A stretch of 64,000 bases of DNA. Origin: CALODL01 sp942492115 (GTDB lineage: Bacteria; Planctomycetota; Phycisphaerae; UBA1845; CAIVHJ01). The notes beneath the pieces are model-generated. The model was given only the letters and a program-made list of their open reading frames with translations, made no database searches and had not been told where the DNA came from. A program made the position numbers and the translations under genes. The stretch is from contig CALODL010000029.1 in the NCBI GenBank assembly GCA_942492115.1, positions 7,545-71,544 of the forward strand, given 5' to 3'. This document shows, one piece after another, positions 8,808 through 18,253 of the stretch (within the stretch, counting starts at the first letter, position 1; each line of letters begins with the position of its first letter).

Positions 8808-8987
8808 AATATACATCCTTATATCAAGCATTTATGAACGATCAGGCCCAGGACAAGAGACAGTCGTAACACACGGGCCGGCAATCTTTATGCATCCTTA
8901 ACACATGACTCATCCGTGCTTGTCCGGAGGGTACGACAATCCCGCCATGGTCGTGCCGGTGGAGGACAAGCACCCCCGGAGAGGTTC

Positions 8988-10496
8988 ATGCATTCTAGCT
9001 TCCATTGCTCCCTGGCGGTAGGCATTCTGATGAGCGCCGCACCGCACACCCTGGGCCAGGCCCCGGCTGCCGCGCAGCAGGAGACGGACCTCGAGGCCAC
9101 GGTTCGCGCCCTGGTCACACGCATGCAGCAGCTCGAAAACCAGCTGGCTGACGCGCAGGCACAAGCGCGGGAGAATGAGGCGCTGCGGGAGGCCGTCGAG
9201 CAACTGCAGTACCGTCTCGCCCTCATCGAACAGCGCTCGGCAGCATCTTCAGCCGTTCCGTTGGGCAGTCAGAATAGGCCATCCGAACAGCAGTACGGGA
9301 TGCTGGCCGAACGCATCACCATCCTGGAGGACCTCCGCGCCGAACAAGACGCCCGCAGACGACCCGACGAATTCGACGTATTCTGGAAGAACGGGCTGCG
9401 TTTCGAAACGCTCGACGGCTCTTTCAAACTGCGACTGGGCGGTCGCGCTCAAATCGATGTCGCCGCGTTCGCTCCACGAGGTGACATCGAGCAGGATGCC
9501 GGGGACCTCGACAACGGAATCGAAATGCGCCGTGCCAGGCTCCGCGCGCAAGGCACGATCTACGATAACACCCATTTCAAAGTACAGTTCGACTTCGCAG
9601 ACGGCGAGGCCGCTTTCAAAGACGTTAACATCGGGTTGAGCAAGATTCCGATCATCGGCAACATTCGCTTCGGTCATTTTAAGGAGCCCTTCGGCCTCGA
9701 AGAACAAAACAGCAGCAATTACATGCCGTTCATGGAACGGTCCATCATGAACGAAGCCCTGGTGCCGAGCCGCAACACGGGTCTCATGATTTTCAACACG
9801 GCGTTCGACGAGCGCATGACCTGGGCCGCGGGCGTGTTCATCGACACCGACGACTTCGGAGATGGGGAGTTCAACGACGGCATCCACTTCACCGGAAGAG
9901 TCACGGCCCTCCCGTGGTACGTCGACGACGGTGAGAAGCTGCTACACCTCGGTGTGTCCTACAGCTACCAGGACCACAAGCGGGACCCGGTGCGCTACCG
10001 CACCCGCCCGGAGGCGCACCTCGCCCCACGCTTCGCTGACACCGGCGACTTCATGGCCAGCGACACCAACCTGGTCGGCGCCGAAGCGTCGGTCGTGCTG
10101 GGACCACTTGCATTCCAGGCCGAGTATGTTCACGCCTTCGTTGACAACGTGCAGCGGGAAGATCCGTCCTACAATGGATTTTATTTTCTGACGAGCTACT
10201 TCCTGACTGGCGAGCACCGCGTCTACAACAAGAAGAATGGCGCGTTCGACCGCGTCGAGCCCAAGAAGAATTTCGGTCAGGACGATGGAATCGGCGCCTG
10301 GGAAGTCGCCGGACGATACAGTTACCTCAACCTCGAAGAAGGTGGGGTTCGCGGTGGGCGTCTGGACGACTTCACACTCGGCGTCAATTGGTACCTCAAC
10401 CCCAACACGCGGCTCATGTGGAACTACGGGTTTGCCGACGCCGAAAACAGCGGTGCTGCGCACAGCTTCCAGATGCGGTTCATGATCGATTTCTAA
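8988..10496 (+). CDS. Phosphate-selective porin, OprP/OprO-like
   Basis: A 502-residue outer-membrane protein. A signal peptide (MHSSFHCSLAVGILMSA, cleavage after LGQA) is followed by a coiled coil (LVTRMQQLENQLADAQAQA), then the Porin_O_P barrel starting at GLRFETLDGSFKLRLGGRAQ. It shows typical motifs such as IRFGHFKEPFGLEEQNS and NRLMWNYGFADAE-like strands, and ends in Phe (MRFMIDF) as outer-membrane barrels do. It would admit phosphate or other anions through the outer membrane. The ATG at 8988 is supported by GGAGAGG directly upstream and by the signal peptide. It leads the pst-pho block, 42 bases before pstS. No convincing Pho box was seen upstream. Confidence 0.88.
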   Translation: MHSSFHCSLAVGILMSAAPHTLGQAPAAAQQETDLEATVRALVTRMQQLENQLADAQAQARENEALREAVEQLQYRLALIEQRSAASSAVPLGSQNRPSEQQYGMLAERITILEDLRAEQDARRRPDEFDVFWKNGLRFETLDGSFKLRLGGRAQIDVAAFAPRGDIEQDAGDLDNGIEMRRARLRAQGTIYDNTHFKVQFDFADGEAAFKDVNIGLSKIPIIGNIRFGHFKEPFGLEEQNSSNYMPFMERSIMNEALVPSRNTGLMIFNTAFDERMTWAAGVFIDTDDFGDGEFNDGIHFTGRVTALPWYVDDGEKLLHLGVSYSYQDHKRDPVRYRTRPEAHLAPRFADTGDFMASDTNLVGAEASVVLGPLAFQAEYVHAFVDNVQREDPSYNGFYFLTSYFLTGEHRVYNKKNGAFDRVEPKKNFGQDDGIGAWEVAGRYSYLNLEEGGVRGGRLDDFTLGVNWYLNPNTRLMWNYGFADAENSGAAHSFQMRFMIDF

Positions 10497-10538
10497 ACAG
10501 AGCTCGGCCCGCTGCGGCCCTATCTTGAAAGGACCCGG

Positions 10539-11516
10539 ATGATTGTCACAGTATGCCGCCGCACCATGCTCGTGTGCCTGATAGCGCCCCCCTTGTTGGC
10601 TGAGGATCGCGCTGTGCAGGTCGATCCTGCATTGCCGCCTTACACCACGGTGACTGGCGTCACGGGCAATCTCAAGTCAGTCGGGTCGGATACGATGAAC
10701 AACGAAATGGCCTTGTGGGCGGAGGCCTTCAGGATGTTCTACCCTGATGTCAAAATCGAGGTCGAAGGCAAAGGCTCCAACACTGCCCCGCCCGCGTTGA
10801 TCGAAGGCACGGCGCATTTCGGAGCCATGTCGCGTGCAATGAAGTCCAAAGAAATGGACGCATTCGAGAGCCGTTTCGGCTACAAGCCGCTTGCCGTTCG
10901 CACATCCCTCGACTGCATTGCAGTGTTCGTGCACCGTGACAACCCGATTGAGCGACTGACCTTGCAACAGGTTGACGCGGTGTTCTCCAAGAACCGCCGC
11001 GGTGGTCACGACCGTGACATCGCGACCTGGGGCGACCTGGGCTTGACCGGTGAGTGGCAGAACAGGCCCATCAGTCTCTACGGACGCAACAGTGCGTCGG
11101 GAACGTATGGATTCTTCAAGAAGGCTGCCTTGTTCAAGGGTGACTACAAAGATGACGTCAAGGAGCAACCAGGCAGCAGTGCCGTCGTGCAGGCCGTCGC
11201 CTCTGATAAGTTTGCGATGGGCTATAGTGGCATCGGCTATCGCACCGCCGACGTCCGTGTTGTCCCGCTGTCGGTTGACGCGCGCGGCGAAGCTTTCGAC
11301 GCCTCGCTGAGTCATGCCTACAGCGGTGACTATCCGCTGGCCCGGTTTCTATACATCTACATCAACAAGACACCCGAACAGGACCTGGATCCGTTGCGTC
11401 GCGAGTTCATGCGTTTCGTCCTGAGCCGTGAAGGCCAGGGGCAGGTTGTCAAAGCGGGGTATATCCCGCTACCGGCCACAATCGCCTCGACCGAACTCAG
11501 CCTGCTCGGCCCTTGA
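10539..11516 (+). CDS. pstS: Phosphate ABC transporter substrate-binding protein
   Basis: A 325-residue PstS-like periplasmic binding protein. After a short signal sequence (VCLIAPPLLA) come the phosphate-loop motifs VGSDTMNNEMALWAEAF and GSNTAPPALIEGTA. Then follow FGAMSRAMKSKE and GRNSASGTYGFFKK, the Ser-Gly-Thr phosphate ligand region. PstS captures phosphate and delivers it to PstC/PstA. AAAGGA precedes the ATG with 7-base spacing. pstC starts 13 bases downstream, so the genes form an operon. Confidence 0.92.
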   Translation: MIVTVCRRTMLVCLIAPPLLAEDRAVQVDPALPPYTTVTGVTGNLKSVGSDTMNNEMALWAEAFRMFYPDVKIEVEGKGSNTAPPALIEGTAHFGAMSRAMKSKEMDAFESRFGYKPLAVRTSLDCIAVFVHRDNPIERLTLQQVDAVFSKNRRGGHDRDIATWGDLGLTGEWQNRPISLYGRNSASGTYGFFKKAALFKGDYKDDVKEQPGSSAVVQAVASDKFAMGYSGIGYRTADVRVVPLSVDARGEAFDASLSHAYSGDYPLARFLYIYINKTPEQDLDPLRREFMRFVLSREGQGQVVKAGYIPLPATIASTELSLLGP

Positions 11517-11529
11517 GCATCTGACGGCA

Positions 11530-14127
11530 ATGGCCCAGCCCCTGCAATCCAACCGCCGCACGACCCATTGGACCGTCCGGTTGACCGATCGCGCCGCCGC
11601 CGTGGTGATTACCACTGGCGGCCTGACGGTCATCGCCACGATTCTGGGCATCGGAATGTTCCTGATCTGGGTTGCCGTACCGCTGTTCTGTACGGCGCAC
11701 GTCACCGCAGAACCCCCCTTTGAAATCGCCAGGCACGCCGTTCCCGGGCGCCCGCTGATCTTCGAACTGGATGAGTACGTCGGCGTAGGTGTTGCTCTGT
11801 GGCCGGATGGCACGCTCGCACAATTCGATGCCCGCTCAGGCGCAGAGCTTGCGCAGGCCGATGTCGTGGGACCACACGGGCCGCGCATCACGGCGTGGTC
11901 ACGTCCTCTGAGCGGCGGCCGCATCGCCCTGGGCTTGAGCGACGGCACGATTCGACTGGGGCAACTGGGCTTCACCAGCGAATTCGTCGAACAGCGCTTC
12001 GACCGCGCAGAGCTCGATGCGCACGGGCGCGCCACGTGGTCAGGCGGGATCGTTGAGCGCGTCGGCAGCGGCCACCTGCGCTGGACCCACGCAATCGTCG
12101 ATTTAGCCTCCGAGCCCGTCACGTTTTGTGCGACGGGCTCGCCCATCGTTCTGCTCGACTACCATGCCACGCTGAGCGACGGACGCATCGTGCGCGAAGT
12201 GCTGGCTGGAATCACCGCCGAGGGCACCGTACGCATGGCCAGAATCCGGCGTAAAGAAAATCTGCTGACCGGAGCCCAGCGTCTCGATCCACAGTGGTTC
12301 GATCTGCCGGCACCGCCTCACCCGGATCAACCTGCCGCACTTCTGCTCAATGAGGAGGCCACGCAACTCGTACTGGGCTGGTCGGACGGGACCGTGTCCC
12401 GCTATGACCTGCGGGATCCCGCACACGCGCAGATCGCAGAGACCCGCGATGTGGTCTCGGACGACCACCTGCTCACGACCATCAAACACCTGATCGGGAC
12501 GCAGTCGCTCATCGTCGGAGACAGTGCCGGCCGCGTGAGCGTATGGTTCACCGTGCCCCGGCCGCACGGCGAGACCTCGGATGGGCTCAGCCTCGAGCGC
12601 ATTCACGACTTCAGTGGTCACGACGCCGCCGTCACTGCCGTGACCGCGTCACCGCGAAATCGCTGTTTTGCCACGGCAGACGCTTCCGGAGCGATTGCAC
12701 TGCATCATGCGACCACGGGACGCACGTTGGCCACGATCGCAGGCGAGGGCGTCGGCATTGCGCGGATGCAGATCACGCCCAAGGCCGACACGCTCGTTGC
12801 GCTTGATCACAATTGCCGAGCCCGCCGCTGGAACCTCGACAACCCCCATCCTGAGACGACACTTCATGCACTGTTCGGACGCCTGTGGTACGAGGGTGAT
12901 CCGCAGCCGAGTTTCACGTGGCAATCGAGTGGGGGAACCGACGCATTCGAACCCAAACTCAGCCTGACCCCCCTGATCTTCGGATCTCTGAAGGCAACTT
13001 TGTACTCGATGGTTTTCGCGATCCCCATCGCATTGCTCGCGGCCGTCTACTCTTCGCAGTTTCTGGACCCCAAGACTCGCAGTGTGGTGAAACCGACCAT
13101 TGAGATGATGGCCTCCCTGCCCAGCGTCGTACTCGGCTTCATCGCGGCACTCGTGCTGGCCCCGGTCGTCGAGCGCCATCTGGTCACGGTCCTGCTTTCG
13201 GCAGCCTGCATCCCCGCAACGCTGTGGTTCGCCGGGCACGCATGGGATCTGCTGCCACGCCGGATTGCGGCCTGCAACACGGGAGCCCGGCGACTGCTGC
13301 TGTGTATCGGCCTGCTGGGGCTGGCCGGGCTGGTCAGCCGGGAATGCAGTCCTGCCGTGGAACGGCTCATGTTCGGCGGGAACATCATGGCCTGGTTGGA
13401 CGGCCAGGTCGGCACGGGAACCTCGCTGTGGGGACTGGTGACCATGCCGGTCATCCTCGTGCTCGTTCTGCATTGGCGCGCCCGCCGTTGGCGCCGGTTC
13501 CTGAGTCGTAAACTCATTACTCCAGGACTCCTGTCCGAAGCCTGGGTCGAACTCTTGAGCATGATTGCAGCGACTGTGCTGTCCGCCGTGACCGCATGGG
13601 CCGTCGGCGAAACGATGACAGCGCTCGGCTTTGACCTGCGCGGCACCCTCGTTGGTACCTACGCGCAACGGAACTCACTGGTCGTCGGATTCGTCATTGG
13701 TTTCGCGGTCATCCCGATCGTCTACACGGTGTCCGAGGACGCGCTGTCCGCGGTCCCCGAACACCTCAAAGCCGGTTCACTCGCATGCGGGGCTTCCGCC
13801 TGGCAAACCACCTGCCGAGTCGTCATTCCCATTGCGGCGAGCGGCATGTTTTCGGCGGTCATGATTGGCCTTGGTCGCGCCGTAGGGGAAACCATGATCG
13901 TGGTCATGGCGGCGGGCAACACCGCGATCATGGACATCAATCCATTCAACGGCCTGCGGGCGTTGTCGGCCAATATCGCAGTCGAGCTACCTGAAGCGGC
14001 ACGCAACGGTACGCTGTACCGCGTGCTTTTTCTTGCAGGGCTGGTGCTGTTCGGCCTGACATTCGTGATCAATACCGTCGCAGAACTCGTCCGGTTGCGC
14101 TTCAGAAAGAGAGCCGGTCAGTTATGA
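11530..14127 (+). CDS. pstC: Phosphate ABC transporter permease PstC with large beta-propeller-like insertion
   Basis: An 865-residue permease, almost three times the roughly 300 residues of E. coli PstC. One membrane segment near residues 24-52 is followed by about 420 residues with WD40/quinoprotein-like repeats (RIALGLSDGTIRLGQLG, LVLGWSDGTVSRYDL, FSGHDAAVTAVTASP). The MetI transmembrane domain then starts near residue 475 (LTPLIFGSLKATLYSM) and carries the EAA loop (EHLKAGSLACGASAWQTT) that contacts PstB. It forms the channel with PstA. The ATG at 11530 lies 13 bases after pstS with only a weak ribosome-binding site. Its stop overlaps the pstA start. Confidence 0.92.
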   Translation: MAQPLQSNRRTTHWTVRLTDRAAAVVITTGGLTVIATILGIGMFLIWVAVPLFCTAHVTAEPPFEIARHAVPGRPLIFELDEYVGVGVALWPDGTLAQFDARSGAELAQADVVGPHGPRITAWSRPLSGGRIALGLSDGTIRLGQLGFTSEFVEQRFDRAELDAHGRATWSGGIVERVGSGHLRWTHAIVDLASEPVTFCATGSPIVLLDYHATLSDGRIVREVLAGITAEGTVRMARIRRKENLLTGAQRLDPQWFDLPAPPHPDQPAALLLNEEATQLVLGWSDGTVSRYDLRDPAHAQIAETRDVVSDDHLLTTIKHLIGTQSLIVGDSAGRVSVWFTVPRPHGETSDGLSLERIHDFSGHDAAVTAVTASPRNRCFATADASGAIALHHATTGRTLATIAGEGVGIARMQITPKADTLVALDHNCRARRWNLDNPHPETTLHALFGRLWYEGDPQPSFTWQSSGGTDAFEPKLSLTPLIFGSLKATLYSMVFAIPIALLAAVYSSQFLDPKTRSVVKPTIEMMASLPSVVLGFIAALVLAPVVERHLVTVLLSAACIPATLWFAGHAWDLLPRRIAACNTGARRLLLCIGLLGLAGLVSRECSPAVERLMFGGNIMAWLDGQVGTGTSLWGLVTMPVILVLVLHWRARRWRRFLSRKLITPGLLSEAWVELLSMIAATVLSAVTAWAVGETMTALGFDLRGTLVGTYAQRNSLVVGFVIGFAVIPIVYTVSEDALSAVPEHLKAGSLACGASAWQTTCRVVIPIAASGMFSAVMIGLGRAVGETMIVVMAAGNTAIMDINPFNGLRALSANIAVELPEAARNGTLYRVLFLAGLVLFGLTFVINTVAELVRLRFRKRAGQL

Positions 14128-15809
14128 GCACGCTGGCACAGCCGCTTGAAGCTCCACAGCTCGACAGCCGGCGGACGATTGCCCTGCGCGGCGAACCGTG
14201 GGCCTGGCTCAGCGCCGGCGGACTGACCGTGGCCGTCGTGATGATCGTTGCGCTACTGCTCATCGTGACCCTCCGTGGGACGGCCACCTTCTGGCCGCAA
14301 CCGATCGCGCGTGTCACCCTGGCCGACGGTCGTGTCCTGCTCGGCGAGTTCACCCGATCTGAACCCTACGAACCCACGGCCGCCGAGCGCGCCGCGTGGC
14401 CAGCAGGCGCGGCCACCGCTACGGTTGTCAACCGCAGACTGCTGCGCATCACCAATTATGACCTCTATGGTCGCGACTACGAGTGGATCGCCACCCCCAG
14501 CATTCGCGACATCAGCTATCCCGCCAACGCTTGCATGATCGAACGCCGCGAGGATGGGGCCTTCATTGGGGAGCTGCGCGCAGTCGAGGTCGATGGTCAA
14601 GTGCTTGAGTCCACTGTGCCTGCGGAATGGTTGAGACGTGCCGCGGCGGACATCGCTGCCCGTCGACGTGCAATGGCTCGCATTGAAGACGTTGAGCTGG
14701 GTCGCATCAATGCCCGCATCGAACGCGCCCGCCTCGACTTGCTGGGGGCGCCGTTGCGGGGTCCGGACCACGACGCATTCATGGCCCGCATCGAACGCCG
14801 GCAGAAGGAATTGGCCGCGGCGTATGCCTCCGCCAGTGCGCGCCTCGCCACCCTGCGGAACGAGGATCAGCGTTACACGTTGACCATTGCGGATGTCAAT
14901 GGAACGTCCAAGACCATCCGCGCGTCCGACGTCGTGCGAACCTACGCCGCTAACACGACGACGTGGACCGCGCGCGCTGGAATCTACTTCAGCCGCTGGT
15001 TGGAGTTTCTGACTGCCAACCCCCGGCAGGCCAACAGCGCCGGCGGGGTCTTCCCCGCGATATTCGGTACCGTCATCATGACAATGCTCATGTCGTTGTT
15101 CGTGGGTCCGCTTGGCGTCGTAGCCGCGTTGTACCTCCGCGAATATGCCCGCCAGGGCCCCGTCGTCTCGGTGATTCGCATTGCAGTGGGCAACCTGGCC
15201 GGTGTTCCCAGTATCGTGTACGGCATCTTCGGGCTTGGATTCTTCTGTTACGGTGTCGGCGGGATGATCGACGGCGCCTTCTTCAGTGAGCGGCTGCCGG
15301 CCCCAACCTTTGGAACAACCGGGATCCTGTGGTCCAGCTTGACGCTGGCCCTCCTGACTCTACCGGTGGTCATCGTGTCCACGGAAGAAGCCCTGGCCGC
15401 GGTCCCGGCCAGTATGCGTGAAGGGTCTTACGCGTGCGGCGCGAGTCGCTGGCAGACGATCCGGCGAATCGTGCTGCCCAAGGCCATGCCGGGCATCTTG
15501 ACCGGACTCATCCTGGCCATGGCCCGCGGTGCCGGGGAGGTGGCCCCCCTCATGATCACCGGCGCGGTCAAACTGGCCCCCGATCTTCCGCTCGATGGTG
15601 AGTTCCCCTATGTCCACCTTCAGCGGTCTTTCATGCATCTGGGTTTTCACATTTACGACGTCGGTTTTCAGTCACGCAATTCCGAGGCCGCCAAACCCAT
15701 GGTCTTCACCACGACACTCCTGTTGATCGTCATCGTGGTGTTGTTGAATTTTGCGGCCATGATCATCCGCGGACGCCTGCGCCGGCGTTTGCACGAAGCC
15801 AAGCTCTAA
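14124..15809 (+). CDS. pstA: Phosphate ABC transporter permease PstA with coiled-coil extension
   Basis: A 561-residue permease, against about 280-300 for ordinary PstA. A first membrane segment lies near residues 28-52. Next is a soluble part of about 240 residues holding a helical coiled coil (ARIEDVELGRINARIERARL ... ARIERRQKELAAAYASASA). The MetI domain (FGTVIMTMLMSLFVGPLGV) follows with its EAA loop (SMREGSYACGASRWQTIRR). The start overlaps the pstC stop (ATGA), so the two are translationally coupled. The extra domains in both permeases suggest paired external or cytoplasmic partners; that is inference. Confidence 0.93.
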   Translation: MSTLAQPLEAPQLDSRRTIALRGEPWAWLSAGGLTVAVVMIVALLLIVTLRGTATFWPQPIARVTLADGRVLLGEFTRSEPYEPTAAERAAWPAGAATATVVNRRLLRITNYDLYGRDYEWIATPSIRDISYPANACMIERREDGAFIGELRAVEVDGQVLESTVPAEWLRRAAADIAARRRAMARIEDVELGRINARIERARLDLLGAPLRGPDHDAFMARIERRQKELAAAYASASARLATLRNEDQRYTLTIADVNGTSKTIRASDVVRTYAANTTTWTARAGIYFSRWLEFLTANPRQANSAGGVFPAIFGTVIMTMLMSLFVGPLGVVAALYLREYARQGPVVSVIRIAVGNLAGVPSIVYGIFGLGFFCYGVGGMIDGAFFSERLPAPTFGTTGILWSSLTLALLTLPVVIVSTEEALAAVPASMREGSYACGASRWQTIRRIVLPKAMPGILTGLILAMARGAGEVAPLMITGAVKLAPDLPLDGEFPYVHLQRSFMHLGFHIYDVGFQSRNSEAAKPMVFTTTLLLIVIVVLLNFAAMIIRGRLRRRLHEAKL

Positions 15810-15866
15810 TGCCGGCGTTGCGGGCTTGAGAATGAGCGGACAACCCTAGACAATCAGGGAGAACTC

Positions 15867-16763
15867 GTGAACGTCCCGATCGAAACGACTCCGACCATCG
15901 ACCCGCGAGGAACGAGTATCACGACCAGGGTGCCAGACAACCAACTTCCGCAACCAGCACACCTGCCCGCGACAGCAGGCCCCGCGATCCATCCGCAACT
16001 TCATGGTGAAGACGCTGTTGCTGAACTCTGTGACTTTGGACTGTCCTATGGTCCCAAGCAAGTGGTCTTCGACATTTCCTTATCCATTCCTGAGCGGAAG
16101 GTCACGGCGTTGATTGGTCCGTCGGGTTGTGGCAAGTCCACGCTGCTGCGTTCGATCAACCGTTTGAACGATCTCATCGACGATGTGCGGATCCATGGCG
16201 ATATCAAACTGCGCGGCGAATCCATCTATGCCCCGACCGTCGACGTCATCGAATTGCGCAAGTGCATGGGCATGGTCTTCCAGAAGTCCAACCCCTTTCC
16301 GATGAGCATTTACGAGAATGTGGTCTATCCTCTGCGGATCGATGGCGAGAACCGCAAGCGCGTGCTGGACGACACCGTCGAGCGCAGCCTTCGACAAGCC
16401 GCACTGTGGGACGAAGTCCACGATCGATTACATGAATCCGGTCTGGCCATGTCCGGCGGACAGCAACAACGCCTGTGCATTGCCCGGGCGGTGGCGGCCC
16501 AACCTGACGTGCTGCTGATGGATGAACCCTGCTCCGCTCTCGACCCGGTAGCGACCAGCAAGATCGAGGACTTGATCCATACCCTAAAAGAAGAATTCAC
16601 TATTCTGGTGGTCACACACAACATGCAGCAGGCCGCACGGATCAGCGATTACACCGCGTTCATGTACCTGGGTCGACTGATCGAATATGGGCCGACTTCG
16701 GTCATTTTTCAGAATCCGGCCCGGCAACAGACCAACGACTACGTTTCCGGGAGGTTTGGATAG
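15867..16763 (+). CDS. pstB: Phosphate ABC transporter ATP-binding protein
   Basis: A 298-residue ATPase of the phosphate transporter. Walker A is GPSGCGKST, the Q-loop VFQKSNPFPMSIYENV is the PstB-specific form, the signature is SGGQQQRLCIARA, Walker B is VLLMDEPCSALDP and the H-loop VVTHNMQQA. The first 58 residues are an uncharacteristic Pro- and Thr-rich extension; homology starts at VAELCDFGLSYG. The GTG at 15867 has AGGGAG just upstream; a later internal start near residue 50 cannot be excluded. Confidence 0.97.
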   Translation: MNVPIETTPTIDPRGTSITTRVPDNQLPQPAHLPATAGPAIHPQLHGEDAVAELCDFGLSYGPKQVVFDISLSIPERKVTALIGPSGCGKSTLLRSINRLNDLIDDVRIHGDIKLRGESIYAPTVDVIELRKCMGMVFQKSNPFPMSIYENVVYPLRIDGENRKRVLDDTVERSLRQAALWDEVHDRLHESGLAMSGGQQQRLCIARAVAAQPDVLLMDEPCSALDPVATSKIEDLIHTLKEEFTILVVTHNMQQAARISDYTAFMYLGRLIEYGPTSVIFQNPARQQTNDYVSGRFG

Positions 16764-16832
16764 CCTACGCCAGCGGCCACATCCGTCACACCGGAGAGCG
16801 CAGTCGGTGATCGCCTATCGGAAAGAGACCAC

Positions 16833-17525
16833 ATGACACAACACCTGGCGAGAGAAATCGAGCATGTCAGAGATCGCATCTGGGCCCTGGGCCGTCAGGT
16901 CGCGGATCAGCTCGACCAGGCACTCGAAGCCTTGTTGTCGGCCGACCTGACTATTGCCGAACGCGTCATGTCGACCGACGAGATGGTCGACCAGGAGGAG
17001 GTGGCCGTCGAAGAGGAGTGCCTCAAGGTCATCGCCCTCCATCAACCTGTGGCGCGCGACCTGCGTTTTATCGTAGCGGTGCTCCATGTCAACCACGACC
17101 TGGAGAGAATCGGCGACCATGCAGTCAACCTGGCCTACATTGCAAAGAAATGTGTCGAGAAACGGGCGACGGATTTTCCACCACACATCATCCATATGGG
17201 CCGCCTGGTCACTGACTCCTGCCATCAATGCATCGAAGCCCTTGTCAAGGAGGACGTCGATGCGGCGCTGGGTCTGTGCCATGACGACAAGAACATCAAC
17301 GAGCTGTGTGGCCTGGTCTATGACGCGGCCAAGCAACTCGCAATCGAAGGCCGTGGCAGCTTCGGCGAGGCCATTCGCATCTACCGCGTCGGGCGCGAGC
17401 TCGAACGGGTCGGTGATCTCCTCAAGAACATCGCAGAAGTCACCATTTATCTGAATACCGGGCAGGTGGTGCGGCACAATCGCCTGCGTCGGCTCGAAAT
17501 TGAAGCCGCAAGAACCGAGGGATAA
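16833..17525 (+). CDS. phoU: Phosphate signalling complex protein PhoU
   Basis: A 230-residue all-helical protein with the two PhoU repeats and their metal-binding motifs: DLRFIVAVLHVNHDLERIGDHAVNLA-type sequence (about residues 70-95) and GRELERVGDLLKNIAEV (about 188-205). PhoU links the Pst transporter to PhoR, keeping the Pho regulon off when phosphate is plentiful. GGAAAGAGA precedes the ATG. The next gene, phoB, begins 5 bases after its stop. Confidence 0.95.
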   Translation: MTQHLAREIEHVRDRIWALGRQVADQLDQALEALLSADLTIAERVMSTDEMVDQEEVAVEEECLKVIALHQPVARDLRFIVAVLHVNHDLERIGDHAVNLAYIAKKCVEKRATDFPPHIIHMGRLVTDSCHQCIEALVKEDVDAALGLCHDDKNINELCGLVYDAAKQLAIEGRGSFGEAIRIYRVGRELERVGDLLKNIAEVTIYLNTGQVVRHNRLRRLEIEAARTEG

Positions 17526-17529
17526 TGCC

Positions 17530-18225
17530 GTGGCGCGAGATGTGGTCCTGCTCATCGACGACGAACCGGATCTGATTGAGCTCGTTTCTTACAACCTCAT
17601 CGAAGCGGGCTTCGACGTCGTGGCCGAGAAGGACGGCCGCGCCGGCCTCGAGGCGGCCCGGCGTCGTCCCCCTGATTTGATCATCCTCGATATCATGTTG
17701 CCGGGTATGGACGGTCTCGAGGTCTGCCGGGAATTGCGCAACGATTCACGGGCGGCCATGGTTCCGATCATCATGTTGACTGCGCGCGGCGCAGAGACCG
17801 ACCGGGTCGTCGGGCTCGAGCTCGGAGCGGATGATTACGTGGTCAAGCCGTTCAGTCCGCGAGAACTGGTCGCGCGGGTCAAGGCTGTCCTGCGCCGTGG
17901 CCACGTCCACAGCGAAGCCAAAGACATCATCCGGCATGGCGAACTGTGCATCGACATGGTCAGGCACAAGATCATGTATGGCGACGATGAGGTGCACCTG
18001 ACAGTCGCAGAATTCGCCATACTTCGTTATCTCGCCGGGCATCCCGAACGTGTGTTGTCACGCAATGAGATCATCGATGGTGCACTGGGCAAGGAGGTCG
18101 TCGTCACCGACCGCAACGTCGACGTCCATATTGGAGCCATCCGCCGCAAACTGGGTGCAGGACGTGCGATGGTCGAAACAATCCGCGGCATCGGGTATCG
18201 TTTCGTGCCGCAGGGAGGCGGATGA
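17530..18225 (+). CDS. phoB: Phosphate regulon response regulator
   Basis: A 231-residue OmpR/PhoB-family regulator. The receiver domain has the acidic pair DDEPD, the phospho-acceptor Asp in IILDIMLPGMDGLE, Thr in MLTARG and Lys in DDYVVKPFSPREL. It is followed by a winged-helix DNA-binding domain (LTVAEFAILRYLAGHP, VDVHIGAIRRKLG, TIRGIGYRF). The GTG at 17530 is chosen because GAGGG lies 8 bases upstream and the domain starts immediately; a TTG at 17500 inside phoU is the alternative. It pairs with the kinase gene downstream. Confidence 0.92.
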   Translation: MARDVVLLIDDEPDLIELVSYNLIEAGFDVVAEKDGRAGLEAARRRPPDLIILDIMLPGMDGLEVCRELRNDSRAAMVPIIMLTARGAETDRVVGLELGADDYVVKPFSPRELVARVKAVLRRGHVHSEAKDIIRHGELCIDMVRHKIMYGDDEVHLTVAEFAILRYLAGHPERVLSRNEIIDGALGKEVVVTDRNVDVHIGAIRRKLGAGRAMVETIRGIGYRFVPQGGG

Positions 18226-18253
18226 TGCGAGCGCTCCCGTCATCCGAACGGCT

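Noticed and set aside
8832..8987. Pho box upstream of the phosphate porin
   Set aside because: No pair of CTGTCAT-like repeats at 11-base spacing could be found; only scattered partial matches.
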